Shown here piece by piece: positions 18,011 to 26,250 of a stretch of 33,559 bases of DNA; position 1 is the stretch's first letter; each line of letters begins with the position of its first letter. The stretch covers positions 1 to 33,559 of the forward strand of contig JAJDDP010000092.1 in NCBI GenBank assembly GCA_029260235.1, given 5' to 3'. Below the pieces are notes generated by a model. The model was not told where the DNA came from and made no database searches. It worked only from the letters and a program-made list of their open reading frames with translations. Made by a program: the position numbers and the translations under genes. Source of the stretch: Phycisphaerae bacterium. GTDB lineage: Bacteria; Planctomycetota; Phycisphaerae; UBA1845.

Positions 18011-20872
18011 TCATCGGTCCAGGACCATGCCAGAGTGCGGCGGCAAGGAAACAGTGCCCTGGAGTTTAGCCAGAACTTCGGTGCCGGCCCGATTCGCGTC
18101 AACCAGGACGCGCCATTGCCCCTCGGGCAAGGCGAAGGATTGAGCGGTGCTATCGCCGTTTAGGAGGATCAGCAGCTGGTCGCTGGTTTCTCCCGCCAGC
18201 CCGCGAGTGTCGAGTGTGTAGGCTACGCACTTGGAGGAGGGCACCTGTTTGCGGATCGCCAAGCGCTGACGAATCTGCTTGGTTGTCCCCAATCGAAATG
18301 CAGGGTGGGCTTTCCGCAGGGCGATCAATCCTCTGTAGTAATCAAAGACCTGCCGATGGGTTCGTTTCAATGACCAATCGATTTGGTTCACCGAATCTGG
18401 CAAGTTGTAGCTGTTGTTGCTTCCACCTTTGGATCGGCAGAACTCCTGACCGGAATGGATGAAGGCGACGCCCTGCGAGGTGAGTACTAGGAACCCAGCG
18501 AAGCGTTGCATGCGTTCCTGCAATTCGACCGGGGCGGCCGGCATCGACTGAAGAAGCTTGTCCCAAGTGGTCAGGTTATCGTGACACGCGCAGTAGGTGA
18601 CGCAGTCGGTCGGCTGCCCAGCCCAGTCGTCAATGGCTCCTCGAATCCCATGGCGAATTTTCTCGACTTGGCCGCCGGTTTGAATGAAGCCGGACGCACC
18701 ACCATCGCGGTGCCCCTTGATGGCATCGCGGAAATGATCGTTGAAGGCAACCACGCCGGACCCAGCGATCCGGGCCTTGTCAGTGACGCGGTCGAGGCCT
18801 GTCGCGCCACCGGTCCACGGTTCACCGAGTAGCAGCACCGATGGATTGATCTCCCGAAGCCGTTTGTCAATGAGTTGCATGGTCTCAAGATCGTGCAACC
18901 CCATCAAGTCGAACCGAAACCCATCGACGCCGTACTCTTTGACCCAAAACTCCAGAGAATCGAGCATGAACTTGCGGGCCATGGGGTGTTCGCTGGCGAA
19001 CTCGTTTCCGCAGCCCGAGCCGTTCCAAAGCGAACCATCTGCTCGACGCCGGAAGTAATATCCCGGTACCAGGTGTTCAAATCCTGCGTCGATGGCTGCG
19101 TGATTGTATACCACGTCCATGATCACGCCGATGCCGCGTTGGTGCAGCGCTTGGACCAGGCGCTTGAATTCTGTGATTCGTTCCGGGCCTACTTGCTTGG
19201 TCGCGTACCAGCCATCCGGCGAGTTGAAGCAGATGGGCATGTAGCCCCAGTTGTAGCTGCCGTCGTCCTCCTCGCTGTTGTCGAAATCCTGAATGGGCAT
19301 GATCTGTACATGGGTAGCCCCAAGTTCGACGAGGTGATCCAAGGCGGTGGTGACGGATGAATCGCCTGCCAAGCGAGTGCCAGGTTCGGTCAGTCCCAGG
19401 AATTTGCCACCATGGCGGATGCCTGCATCGGGGTGAATGGTCATGTCCCGGACGTGCATCTCGTAGATGATTGCATCGGTAGCCGAATCGCAGCGCACAT
19501 AGTTTGAGGGGTCGAACTCAGGGGGATCTGTCTTGTCCAGATCGACAATCAGCCCTCGCCCTCCAGGCCCGGTCGTGCATGTTGCATAGATGTCGGTGAC
19601 CTCGCGATCAGGATCGAGATCGGCGCCGGTCAAGCGGTAGGCATAAAACTTGCCAGCTAGATCGCCCTTCACCGTGGCAGTCCAGACCCCCCGTTTGCTC
19701 TTGGTCATCGGGTGTCCGGCCGTTCTTGGCCCGCCGCGGTGTACCTCTGCGACGACGACTTCGACTTGATCAGCCAAGGGGGAGAACACGCGAAAGGTTG
19801 TGCCGGTCGGCGCATACTCAGCTCCGAGTTTGGCCTCAGCGTCAACAAATCGTTCGTCGTTAAGCAACAGGCTGCCCATCCGGATTCTCATTGGTGCAAA
19901 GCCGGCAACGGTAAGTTCATGGGATCGTCGCGTCAGTTTCAAAGGCTTAGCCAGTTGAAGACGAAATACGTTGGACTTCCCGTTTCCGTCAGCTTCATGG
20001 CTCACCGAGACTATCTGAGGTGCCGATCCACCATCGGCACTGATTGTGAAGCGCTCCGGCTGGAAGTCAACGACTGGCAGGCGATGGCTGAGGCTGACCC
20101 GGATCTCCGTAGTCGAATCGAGGCTGACGCCGACGAGTTTTGGGCTGACGCCGGGTGCTTCGGTGTACACCTCGCCCCGGCCCTGCACGATGTAGACATC
20201 TTGGCCCATCTCGCTGGACCAGAAGCGGTCGCCGCCATCTTTGAATTCCCAGCTCGAACGCATGCGCGGAAGCAGCCCGATCTTTTCACCGGGCTTGCCA
20301 TACTCGGCAGTGTCGAGTTGAAAGACCAGCCCGAACGCATCACGACCAACATTGAAGATTTCTTGCTCAGCCGGCATGCGCTGGGAGTGCTCATCCCACG
20401 TCCAAATGCCAGCGTTCTCATAGTCGCCGTCGAAGCGGTGATAGTGAATGGTCAAGGCGCTGCCTGGCTTATCGGAACTGCGCACCTGCCAATTCTTAGC
20501 CCGCACCTGCACAGCGCCGCCATGGTCAGCCGTGTTCAACTCGATTCGTTGAAACAGGTCGCCAAAGCTAGGGCGGAAGGACTCGAAGCCGTCGCGGTTA
20601 AGTGTGATCAGCAAGAGCGCATGCCCAGACGCGCAATCGACCGCAAAGGAGTTGTCAGTGCCGCTTGCCGCGACGAAAGAGCCATTAGCAGCGATGCGCC
20701 CGTTCTGCTGGACAGCCCAATATATTCGGCTGTCTTGAGCGTCTTTGGGCGATTCAACTTTCACCGTCGTCTCGGCGCGGACCAATCCAGCTATGCAAAA
20801 CCAGAACAGAATTGCGCCGTGCTGGGTGAATCGCGGACGTTTACCCGAGTGGAATCCAAGAGACTTGTTCAT
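18011..20872 (-). CDS. pulA: Secreted pullulanase, type I (GH13), first gene of the operon
   Basis: Debranching enzyme that hydrolyses alpha-1,6 links in pullulan, amylopectin and limit dextrins. It has 953 residues and an N-terminal signal peptide (hydrophobic GAILFWFCIAGLV before RAE). A CBM41-like starch-binding domain lies at about 130-240 (LTIHYHRFDGDYENAGIWTW), and a CBM48 domain at about 350-450 (TTFRVFSPLADQVEVVVAEV). The barrel carries the pullulanase signature YNWGY (540-544), nucleophile D655 (GFRFDLMG), acid/base E684 (LLGEPWTGG) and third acid D765 (CACHDNL). No clear ribosome site precedes the ATG at 20872. A promoter-like pair ends about 10 bases upstream, so the transcript may be almost leaderless. 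It heads the six-gene operon and is divergent from the amylase gene. Confidence 0.93.
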   Translation of the reverse strand: MNKSLGFHSGKRPRFTQHGAILFWFCIAGLVRAETTVKVESPKDAQDSRIYWAVQQNGRIAANGSFVAASGTDNSFAVDCASGHALLLITLNRDGFESFRPSFGDLFQRIELNTADHGGAVQVRAKNWQVRSSDKPGSALTIHYHRFDGDYENAGIWTWDEHSQRMPAEQEIFNVGRDAFGLVFQLDTAEYGKPGEKIGLLPRMRSSWEFKDGGDRFWSSEMGQDVYIVQGRGEVYTEAPGVSPKLVGVSLDSTTEIRVSLSHRLPVVDFQPERFTISADGGSAPQIVSVSHEADGNGKSNVFRLQLAKPLKLTRRSHELTVAGFAPMRIRMGSLLLNDERFVDAEAKLGAEYAPTGTTFRVFSPLADQVEVVVAEVHRGGPRTAGHPMTKSKRGVWTATVKGDLAGKFYAYRLTGADLDPDREVTDIYATCTTGPGGRGLIVDLDKTDPPEFDPSNYVRCDSATDAIIYEMHVRDMTIHPDAGIRHGGKFLGLTEPGTRLAGDSSVTTALDHLVELGATHVQIMPIQDFDNSEEDDGSYNWGYMPICFNSPDGWYATKQVGPERITEFKRLVQALHQRGIGVIMDVVYNHAAIDAGFEHLVPGYYFRRRADGSLWNGSGCGNEFASEHPMARKFMLDSLEFWVKEYGVDGFRFDLMGLHDLETMQLIDKRLREINPSVLLLGEPWTGGATGLDRVTDKARIAGSGVVAFNDHFRDAIKGHRDGGASGFIQTGGQVEKIRHGIRGAIDDWAGQPTDCVTYCACHDNLTTWDKLLQSMPAAPVELQERMQRFAGFLVLTSQGVAFIHSGQEFCRSKGGSNNSYNLPDSVNQIDWSLKRTHRQVFDYYRGLIALRKAHPAFRLGTTKQIRQRLAIRKQVPSSKCVAYTLDTRGLAGETSDQLLILLNGDSTAQSFALPEGQWRVLVDANRAGTEVLAKLQGTVSLPPHSGMVLDR

Positions 20873-20881
20873 GATGTGGGC

Positions 20882-20910
20882 AGGATACAGAATCGCCTCT
20901 CTTGGCTCAA
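20882..20910 (-). promoter_or_regulatory. Putative promoter of the pullulanase operon
   Basis: On the minus strand TTGAGC (20910-20905), a 17-base spacer and TATCCT (20887-20882) form a sigma70-like pair with four of six matches in each box. Its -35 overlaps the 12-bp palindrome at 20907-20918. Transcription would begin about 3 bases before the ATG, consistent with the missing ribosome site. Planctomycete promoter rules are poorly defined, so this is tentative. Confidence 0.35.
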
Positions 20911-20918
20911 CCGGTTGA
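20907..20918. promoter_or_regulatory. LacI-type operator candidate (TCAACCGGTTGA)
   Basis: This is a perfect 12-bp palindrome centred on CG, the usual geometry of LacI-family operators, lying on the predicted -35 of the pullulanase operon. It agrees less well than the neighbouring site with the sequence shared by the other locus operators. Confidence 0.5.
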
Positions 20919-20924
20919 AACAGT

Positions 20925-20938
20925 TGCAATCGTTTGCT
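20925..20938. promoter_or_regulatory. LacI-type operator candidate (TGCAATCGTTTGCT)
   Basis: It fits the general LacI/CcpA pattern TGNAANCGNTTNCA at nine of ten fixed positions. Its reverse complement, AGCAAACGATTGCA, is identical at 11 of 14 positions to TTGAAACGTTTGCA at 26220-26233. It lies between the divergent pullulanase and amylase promoters and could act on both. Confidence 0.6.
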
Positions 20939-20940
20939 GG

Positions 20941-20969
20941 TTGAATCGGCTCTTGGCGATCACTACACT
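20941..20969 (+). promoter_or_regulatory. Putative promoter of the amylase gene, followed by a run of nine G
   Basis: TTGAAT (20941-20946), a 17-base spacer and TACACT (20964-20969) make a sigma70-like pair. A homopolymer of nine G (20970-20978) follows directly, at the expected start of transcription. The operator at 20925-20938 abuts the -35 box. Confidence 0.4.
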
Positions 20970-21013
20970 GGGGGGGGGCCAGCCTAGTTTCTATTCATGT
21001 ATCGAGGATGACG

Positions 21014-23566
21014 ATGAACAACCGGAAGTGGCGAACAACGATCCTATGGGGCGTCTTGGCCTCCTCAACTGCGCTCCTGGCGGCTCCCTTGGACAACCGA
21101 CCGGTCGAAGACGACGTCTTCTATATGTACATGCCGATCGCCTGGCGTGATTCCGATAACGACACCTTTCGGTTCGGCGATTTCGACGGCATGACCAACG
21201 CCCTGCCCTATCTGAGCAGCCTGGGCGTGACCGCCGTCTGGATGAATCCGATTTTTGAGTCACCCGCCTACCATGGCTATCAACACGATGCCGCCGACAC
21301 GGTGAACGCCCGCTTCGGAACCGAAGCCGACTTTCTGGCTTTTGTTGATGCAGCCCACGCTGCAGGGATCAAAGTTTTTATCGACTTCGTAGTTTACGGC
21401 ATTAGCCAAGAATCGATCTGGTTTCAAGACGCGTTTGGCAATCCTGGCTCTATCTACGACGACTACCTCTCCTTTTCCAACGGATCCAACACCAGTTTTC
21501 TGGGCAGCTCGTACAACACCTGGAATGGCGACCCGGTCGGCTTCATTCATTGGAATCTGAACAATGCTGCTGTCACCAGTCTGGTTACAGGCTGGGCCGA
21601 GCATTGGATGGACCCCAACAACGACGGCAATTTTCTGGACGGTGTGGACGGCTTCCGGCTGGATCATGTATCGGACTTTCACCCGGTCGAAAGCCCCTGG
21701 GGATACGATCTGGCCTGGTGGGTTCAATGGCACAACCAATTGCGGGCGCTCAACCCAGACGTGTACACCTTCGCCGAGCAGGCAGATTGGGGCTCCCATG
21801 GGGCAGAGCTTTTGCCGGCATTCGACGCAGCCATGACCAAGCCATTCGAGTTCGCCGCCCGAAGCTCACTGGCCAATGAGTCGGCGGCCGACCTATACAG
21901 TCAAATGCAAGTGACCCTCGCAACCCTGCCAGCTGGTGGACAATTCTTGGCGACCATCAGCGATCATGACGTGGATCGGCTGACATCGGTGCTGGGAGGA
22001 AGTCTGAACAAGGCCAAGGCAGCGGCGGCGGTCTTGCTGACTCAGCCATTCCCGCCGGTGATCTACTTCGGCGACGAGATCGGCATGCTGGGAACCAAAC
22101 AGGACTACGGCAGCGACGCCAACGACATTCCCTTCCGCGAGCCATTCAAATGGAACGCCGTGGCAGGCCCGCCGATGAGCAATTATTGGGCGCTTAACAG
22201 CCAAGCATTCAACAACCCGTTCTCGGGCGACAACGATGGCAGAAGCGTCGAGGAGCAGGACGGCATCCCTGGGTCTTTGCTTGAGACGTACAAGACTTTG
22301 ATCTCGACCCGCAAGAACCACTCCGCGCTGCGCAATGGAACTTACTTCGAGGTGCCCAATAGCTCCGGAGCGGTCTGGGCTTTCCTGCGACATGATGAGT
22401 TGAACGAAACCCTGCTCATAGCCATCAATCTTTCCGGCTCGGCTGTGACGCCGGTGCTGGATCTGTCGAACACAGAGATCGCGGGCGGTTCCACGACCGT
22501 GCAGGATGTGATCACCAGCCAGTTCCTTACCAACCTGACCGACGCGAACAAAGGGGCCTACGCACTCAACCTCGGCAGCTACGATTTCAGCGTATTGGCC
22601 GTCGATGTAGTGCCCACTGAGCCTGTGCCCACGCCCGGCGCATTTGATGGCGTGGATATACCCAGCGACTTCGGGCTTCAGCAACGCGCAGCGCTGCAAG
22701 ATAACGAAACGGGATTGGGCGATAACGTATCGGAGGCCAACGCCCTCTATGCCCGTCGCGGGCCGGACGGACTCGAGATCGGGATCCCGGGCAACATCGA
22801 CCCGAACGGAAGCGGAATCGTGTTCTTGGTGGATTCGATTCCCGGGGAAGGGCAGTCCGCACTCAATCTAGCGAGCATGCCCACGCCACCCAGCGCCATC
22901 CCTCCGCTCGACGGAATGGCGATGGATGCCGGGTTTGAGCCCGACGCGCTGGTTTTCGCCAACGTGTTCCAGGGCACTCTTTATGTTGACCACTACACAT
23001 TGCCGACCTCAGGCAGCGGTGAAAAACGCTACACCGGGGCGAGTACCGTCGGCGGGGGCGACGCGACCCTGACTGGCGGCAGCAATCCCAACGCAATGGA
23101 ATTGGTCTTGGACAATTCCAACGTGGCCGGCGTGACCTCCAGCGACGCTTTTGGGGCGTCAACGGCGACGACAGGCCTGGAAGGTATGTTGCCTTTTGGC
23201 GACCTCCTGCTCGACCCGGCTGCAAGCTCGGTCAAGCTGCTGGTGATGATTGTTCAGCCCAACGGTGACGTGGGGAACCAATTCCTGCCGGGACTCGGGG
23301 GCGGTGTGTCCAACCTGGGGCCTTCGCCCGACTTGACCAACGTCTCAGGCATTCAGTTCGTGGAGATCTCCATGATCGTGCCCGGCGACGACAACGGAGA
23401 CGGTGTCTTCAACCTAGCTGACCATGCTGGATTCCCCCCTTGCATGACCGGCCCGATGCCTTCGGGCGGCCTACCAGTGGGTTGCGACATCTTCGATTTT
23501 GACGGGAACTTAGCCGTAGATCTAGACGACTACGCAGAGGTCCAGCGAAGCCTTGGGGCAATCTAG
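21014..23566 (+). CDS. Secreted GH13 alpha-amylase with C-terminal surface module and dockerin-like end
   Basis: Endo-acting alpha-amylase-family enzyme of 850 residues. The ATG at 21014 has GAGG 6 bases upstream; an ATG two codons earlier is too close to it. A signal peptide covers about 1-24 (TTILWGVLASSTALLAA). The catalytic residues are D217 (GFRLDHVSD), E255 (TFAEQAD) and D319 (ISDHDVDR). Conserved region I reads DFVVYGIS instead of the usual D...NH. After the barrel and C-domain (to about 535), residues about 540-785 form a beta-rich module. It begins FDGVDIPSDFG and is repeated in the protein starting at 31201. The last 60 residues are dockerin-like (DDNGDGVFNLADHAG and DFDGNLAVDLDDYAE). 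It is transcribed divergently from the pullulanase operon. Confidence 0.92.
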   Translation: MNNRKWRTTILWGVLASSTALLAAPLDNRPVEDDVFYMYMPIAWRDSDNDTFRFGDFDGMTNALPYLSSLGVTAVWMNPIFESPAYHGYQHDAADTVNARFGTEADFLAFVDAAHAAGIKVFIDFVVYGISQESIWFQDAFGNPGSIYDDYLSFSNGSNTSFLGSSYNTWNGDPVGFIHWNLNNAAVTSLVTGWAEHWMDPNNDGNFLDGVDGFRLDHVSDFHPVESPWGYDLAWWVQWHNQLRALNPDVYTFAEQADWGSHGAELLPAFDAAMTKPFEFAARSSLANESAADLYSQMQVTLATLPAGGQFLATISDHDVDRLTSVLGGSLNKAKAAAAVLLTQPFPPVIYFGDEIGMLGTKQDYGSDANDIPFREPFKWNAVAGPPMSNYWALNSQAFNNPFSGDNDGRSVEEQDGIPGSLLETYKTLISTRKNHSALRNGTYFEVPNSSGAVWAFLRHDELNETLLIAINLSGSAVTPVLDLSNTEIAGGSTTVQDVITSQFLTNLTDANKGAYALNLGSYDFSVLAVDVVPTEPVPTPGAFDGVDIPSDFGLQQRAALQDNETGLGDNVSEANALYARRGPDGLEIGIPGNIDPNGSGIVFLVDSIPGEGQSALNLASMPTPPSAIPPLDGMAMDAGFEPDALVFANVFQGTLYVDHYTLPTSGSGEKRYTGASTVGGGDATLTGGSNPNAMELVLDNSNVAGVTSSDAFGASTATTGLEGMLPFGDLLLDPAASSVKLLVMIVQPNGDVGNQFLPGLGGGVSNLGPSPDLTNVSGIQFVEISMIVPGDDNGDGVFNLADHAGFPPCMTGPMPSGGLPVGCDIFDFDGNLAVDLDDYAEVQRSLGAI

Positions 23567-23591
23567 CAAATCATTGAGCGGGTTCTTATTG

Positions 23592-23639
23592 TGGCAATGA
23601 CATCTTGCTGGTGAATACACTAGCAAGTTGCCATTGCCA
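23592..23639. terminator. Bidirectional terminator-like hairpin between convergent genes
   Basis: The outer stem TGGCAATG (23592-23599) pairs with CATTGCCA (23632-23639). The inner 10-bp stem CTTGCTGGTG (23604-23613) pairs with CACTAGCAAG (23618-23627) around the loop AATA, with one G-T pair. It lies in the 90-base gap between the convergent amylase and branching-enzyme-like genes. AAATTTCTT follows on the plus strand and no T run on the minus strand, so it may act mainly on the amylase transcript. Confidence 0.65.
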
Positions 23640-23656
23640 AATTTCTTGAATGACTG

Positions 23657-25984
23657 TTACGCAGGGCCGGTCAGATCGGCGCCAAGGTTAGCGACGTCGT
23701 CAGCATTAACCCGGCCGTCCTCGTTCAAGTCGGCGTTGAGGCCGCAACCGGCAGCACCGATCTGGTTCTGCAAATCGCCGTAGTCGGCCAAGTCAACTGA
23801 CAGGTCACCATTCAGATCACTGTCCCGACCCAAGGGAGCTTCGTGCCGGAAGACAAGCAGGCCCATCTGCGGAATGGTGAGCTCGGCTGACTGCGATTCG
23901 CCCGCCCAGGCAATCGGCTCGGTGACGATAGAGCCTCCGTTGCCCGAACCGTTGCCGCCGTACTCAACCGCTTGGCTGTTAAGGATTTCATACCAAGTGC
24001 CCGCCTGTGGAAACGCAACACGGTAGTTGTTCAAGTCGCTGTTGTTCAGGCTGCCGATGACCATGAGGATGTTGCCCGAAAGATCGAACCGTTGGAAAGC
24101 CAGGACTTCGTTGCTGTCATCGACCGAGATGATCGAATAGCCCGAGTTCGACCTCATGCCGCAGTTGCTCTTGCGGATGGAGATGGCGTCAGAGAAGAAC
24201 TGAACGATCTCTTGACGGGCGGCGGCCTTGGTCCAACTGATTCTCCCCGTTAGCTGGCTGTCGAACTTGGCGTCCTCCAGCCACTCGCCACCTTGGAAGA
24301 ACATGGGGATACCCGGGGTGAGAATGCTCAATCCCTGGGCGAACTTGGATCTGCCCTTGGCAAAGGTGCTGAACGGGTCGATGTTGTCGATCACCACCGC
24401 CAATCGCTCTTCGTTGCCAGCCTCGTCGTGGGATTCGATGTAGCGGATGAGCTCCGTCTTGTTTGGGTAGGAGGCATCGTTGATAGCGCTGACAATCGAT
24501 CCCATGTTGGGGCTACCAAACGCCGCAGCAACTACCGCACCGCGGGTGTTATCCACGAAGGCGTCGTGCCATTGGGTATCGAAACCCGCTCCGCCGATTC
24601 CAGTGCCATTGGTGATGGCTGTGTCGTTGGGTAGTTCTTCGGCAATGCTGATCTTATCGACTGCCCGGTTGTCGATGGCGTCGTTCATTTCCTGCATCAA
24701 GGTCCAGCCCGACGCTTGACCGGCTGGGAAGATGAAGTTGTCGCGCATGTACCGCGTTGCGTCCATGCGGTAGCCATCCATGTGGTACTCGTCCAGCCAG
24801 AATAGAGCATTTTCCAGGTAGTACTCTCGCACGCCGGCAGAATCGAAGTCAGCCTGGGCGCCCCAGGGTGTGTCTACAAAACCGCCGATACAATCCCCAT
24901 CGAAGTAGGACTGCGTGCTGTCGTAGCACCACATTTCGTTTCCGCCTACTGTGAAGTGGTTGTAGACAATGTCGTTGAGCACGGCGATGCCGTTCTGATG
25001 CAGTACGTCGATCATGTACTTGAGATCGTCAGGAGAACCGTAAGATTCCTCCGCACCCCATTGGTTGGCGGGGTTGTACCCCCAGGAATTAAAACTGTCG
25101 AACTCGCTGACCGGCATCAATTCGACCACGTTGACGCCAAGCTGAAGCAGGTGGTCGAGGTGCGTATCGACGACGTCGCGATATAGGCCCATGCGGTTCA
25201 GCCCGTCGCCCAACCCCGAGAAGGTACCTACATGCAATTCGTAAATCACCATGTCCTCAAAGGCTGGTGGGACAAAGTCCTGGTCGTTCCAGACGAACGT
25301 CAAAGGGTCGATTACCAGCGAGTTGTTGTTGTCGGCTGAATTCCAAGCCCGGTTTCGGGCATCGGGACTCCATTCGATTCCGCTAAAAAAGTACTTGTAC
25401 ATATCGCTCGGCAATACACCGGGTGACCGGACCGTCCAATGCTCGCCGTCGTTGGACATAGCCGTCTGAGCCCAGGCGTTCATTTCACCGCGCAGCGCTG
25501 CAGACGTAGCGCCTGGGGCCCACACGCGGAATACCGCTCCGCCGTCGGTGGTCATCGTGGAGCCCAACGGGGCGTGGGTAAGTCCCACATAGTCGATAAC
25601 GAAACCGCCATCGACGGGTAGGCCTTCGCTCATCCCCGACACGCTGTAGTAGTCGGTGTCAGCCCCGTCGGTAAGTTCGATGTAGTAGCTCAGCCCTGTA
25701 GCTGCGGTGGCAGGTACAGTAACGCGCCAAATGGCGTACGGGCCTCGGTCGTGATCGAATACCGCATCGACCCAAGTCGTTGCGCCGTCGTCAACCCATA
25801 GACGGGCTGAGTCGATGTCGAACTGGAAGGTTTGGAAGAAAATGTCGAACGACTCGCCGTCGATGGGACATAGTGGTCGTCGATCTGTTGACGCGATGTG
25901 CGAAACACCCGTCCACTCGACGTTGTTGTCAGCCGTGGCCGTCGGAACGAGCATAAGCAGCGCTGTACAAAATTGTGCGATCAT
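23657..25984 (-). CDS. Secreted GH13 protein, CBM34-like + CBM48, branching- or debranching-like, dockerin end
   Basis: Protein of 775 residues with a signal peptide (MIAQFCTALLMLVPTATA-D). An N-terminal beta domain at about 22-130 resembles the CBM34 domain of cyclomaltodextrinases (YAIWRVTVPA, YYIELTDGADTDYYSVSG). A CBM48 follows at about 140-235 (AVFRVWAPGATSAALRGEMNAW). The GH13 barrel has DIVYNHF (region I), nucleophile D408 (GYRMDATRY), acid/base E449 (ISIAEELP) and D520 (IESHDEAGNEE). The barrel looks closest to glycogen-branching-enzyme and trehalohydrolase relatives, so it may branch, debranch or hydrolyse alpha-glucan. The sequence does not decide which. The C-terminal 55 residues are dockerin-like (DLNGDLSVDLADYGD and DLNEDGRVNADDVAN). 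The ATG at 25984 has GGAGAG 9 bases upstream. Confidence 0.87.
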   Translation of the reverse strand: MIAQFCTALLMLVPTATADNNVEWTGVSHIASTDRRPLCPIDGESFDIFFQTFQFDIDSARLWVDDGATTWVDAVFDHDRGPYAIWRVTVPATAATGLSYYIELTDGADTDYYSVSGMSEGLPVDGGFVIDYVGLTHAPLGSTMTTDGGAVFRVWAPGATSAALRGEMNAWAQTAMSNDGEHWTVRSPGVLPSDMYKYFFSGIEWSPDARNRAWNSADNNNSLVIDPLTFVWNDQDFVPPAFEDMVIYELHVGTFSGLGDGLNRMGLYRDVVDTHLDHLLQLGVNVVELMPVSEFDSFNSWGYNPANQWGAEESYGSPDDLKYMIDVLHQNGIAVLNDIVYNHFTVGGNEMWCYDSTQSYFDGDCIGGFVDTPWGAQADFDSAGVREYYLENALFWLDEYHMDGYRMDATRYMRDNFIFPAGQASGWTLMQEMNDAIDNRAVDKISIAEELPNDTAITNGTGIGGAGFDTQWHDAFVDNTRGAVVAAAFGSPNMGSIVSAINDASYPNKTELIRYIESHDEAGNEERLAVVIDNIDPFSTFAKGRSKFAQGLSILTPGIPMFFQGGEWLEDAKFDSQLTGRISWTKAAARQEIVQFFSDAISIRKSNCGMRSNSGYSIISVDDSNEVLAFQRFDLSGNILMVIGSLNNSDLNNYRVAFPQAGTWYEILNSQAVEYGGNGSGNGGSIVTEPIAWAGESQSAELTIPQMGLLVFRHEAPLGRDSDLNGDLSVDLADYGDLQNQIGAAGCGLNADLNEDGRVNADDVANLGADLTGPA

Positions 25985-26154
25985 GAACTGTACTCTCCGT
26001 AGTTGGCTAGTGCGACAAAGCCCCAGAGCGTCGCCGCAGGTGCGGTGCCCGACCGGTCGCTAGAACCGGCCCAAAGACTACAAAATTGTTTATGAAGACC
26101 CCTCGTCTGCATAGGAGCGGCACCCCACAAAACTTGGCGGGACACACTTGAGCC

Positions 26155-26163
26155 ATTATAGCA
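26155..26163 (-). promoter_or_regulatory. Extended -10 promoter candidate for the branching-enzyme-like gene
   Basis: On the minus strand the sequence reads TGCTATAAT, a perfect TATAAT with the TGn extension, about 170 bases upstream of the start codon at 25984. No good -35 lies 17 bases upstream, as is common for extended -10 promoters. Confidence 0.4.
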
Positions 26164-26184
26164 GCTACTTGGCGGCCCGTGGCA

Positions 26185-26190
26185 GATAAT
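26185..26190 (+). promoter_or_regulatory. -10 candidate (GATAAT) for the second esterase gene
   Basis: GATAAT matches the -10 consensus at five of six positions, about 60 bases before the ATG at 26251. No clear -35 is visible. The operator candidate at 26220-26233 would lie about 25 bases into the transcript, a roadblock-type position. Confidence 0.3.
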
Positions 26191-26219
26191 TCTGTCTCCA
26201 AGATGCCGTATCGAGTCAA

Positions 26220-26233
26220 TTGAAACGTTTGCA
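26220..26233. promoter_or_regulatory. LacI-type operator candidate (TTGAAACGTTTGCA)
   Basis: It fits the LacI/CcpA pattern TGNAANCGNTTNCA at nine of ten fixed positions and contains the perfect core AAACGTTT. It lies between the divergent GH13 gene at 25984 and esterase gene at 26251, and matches 11 of 14 bases of the site upstream of the pullulanase operon. Confidence 0.6.
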
Positions 26234-26250
26234 GTGTGAGAGGATCGAGC

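Noticed and set aside
19712..20944. Long plus-strand open frame of 410 codons
   Set aside because: It lies antisense to the pullulanase, whose domains and catalytic residues are clear on the minus strand, and its own translation shows no domain.
25966..26089. TACAAAATTGT occurring twice (25966-25976 and 26079-26089) as an operator pair
   Set aside because: The first copy lies within the start of the coding region and the motif lacks the CG centre of the other sites; two copies of an 11-mer are weak evidence.
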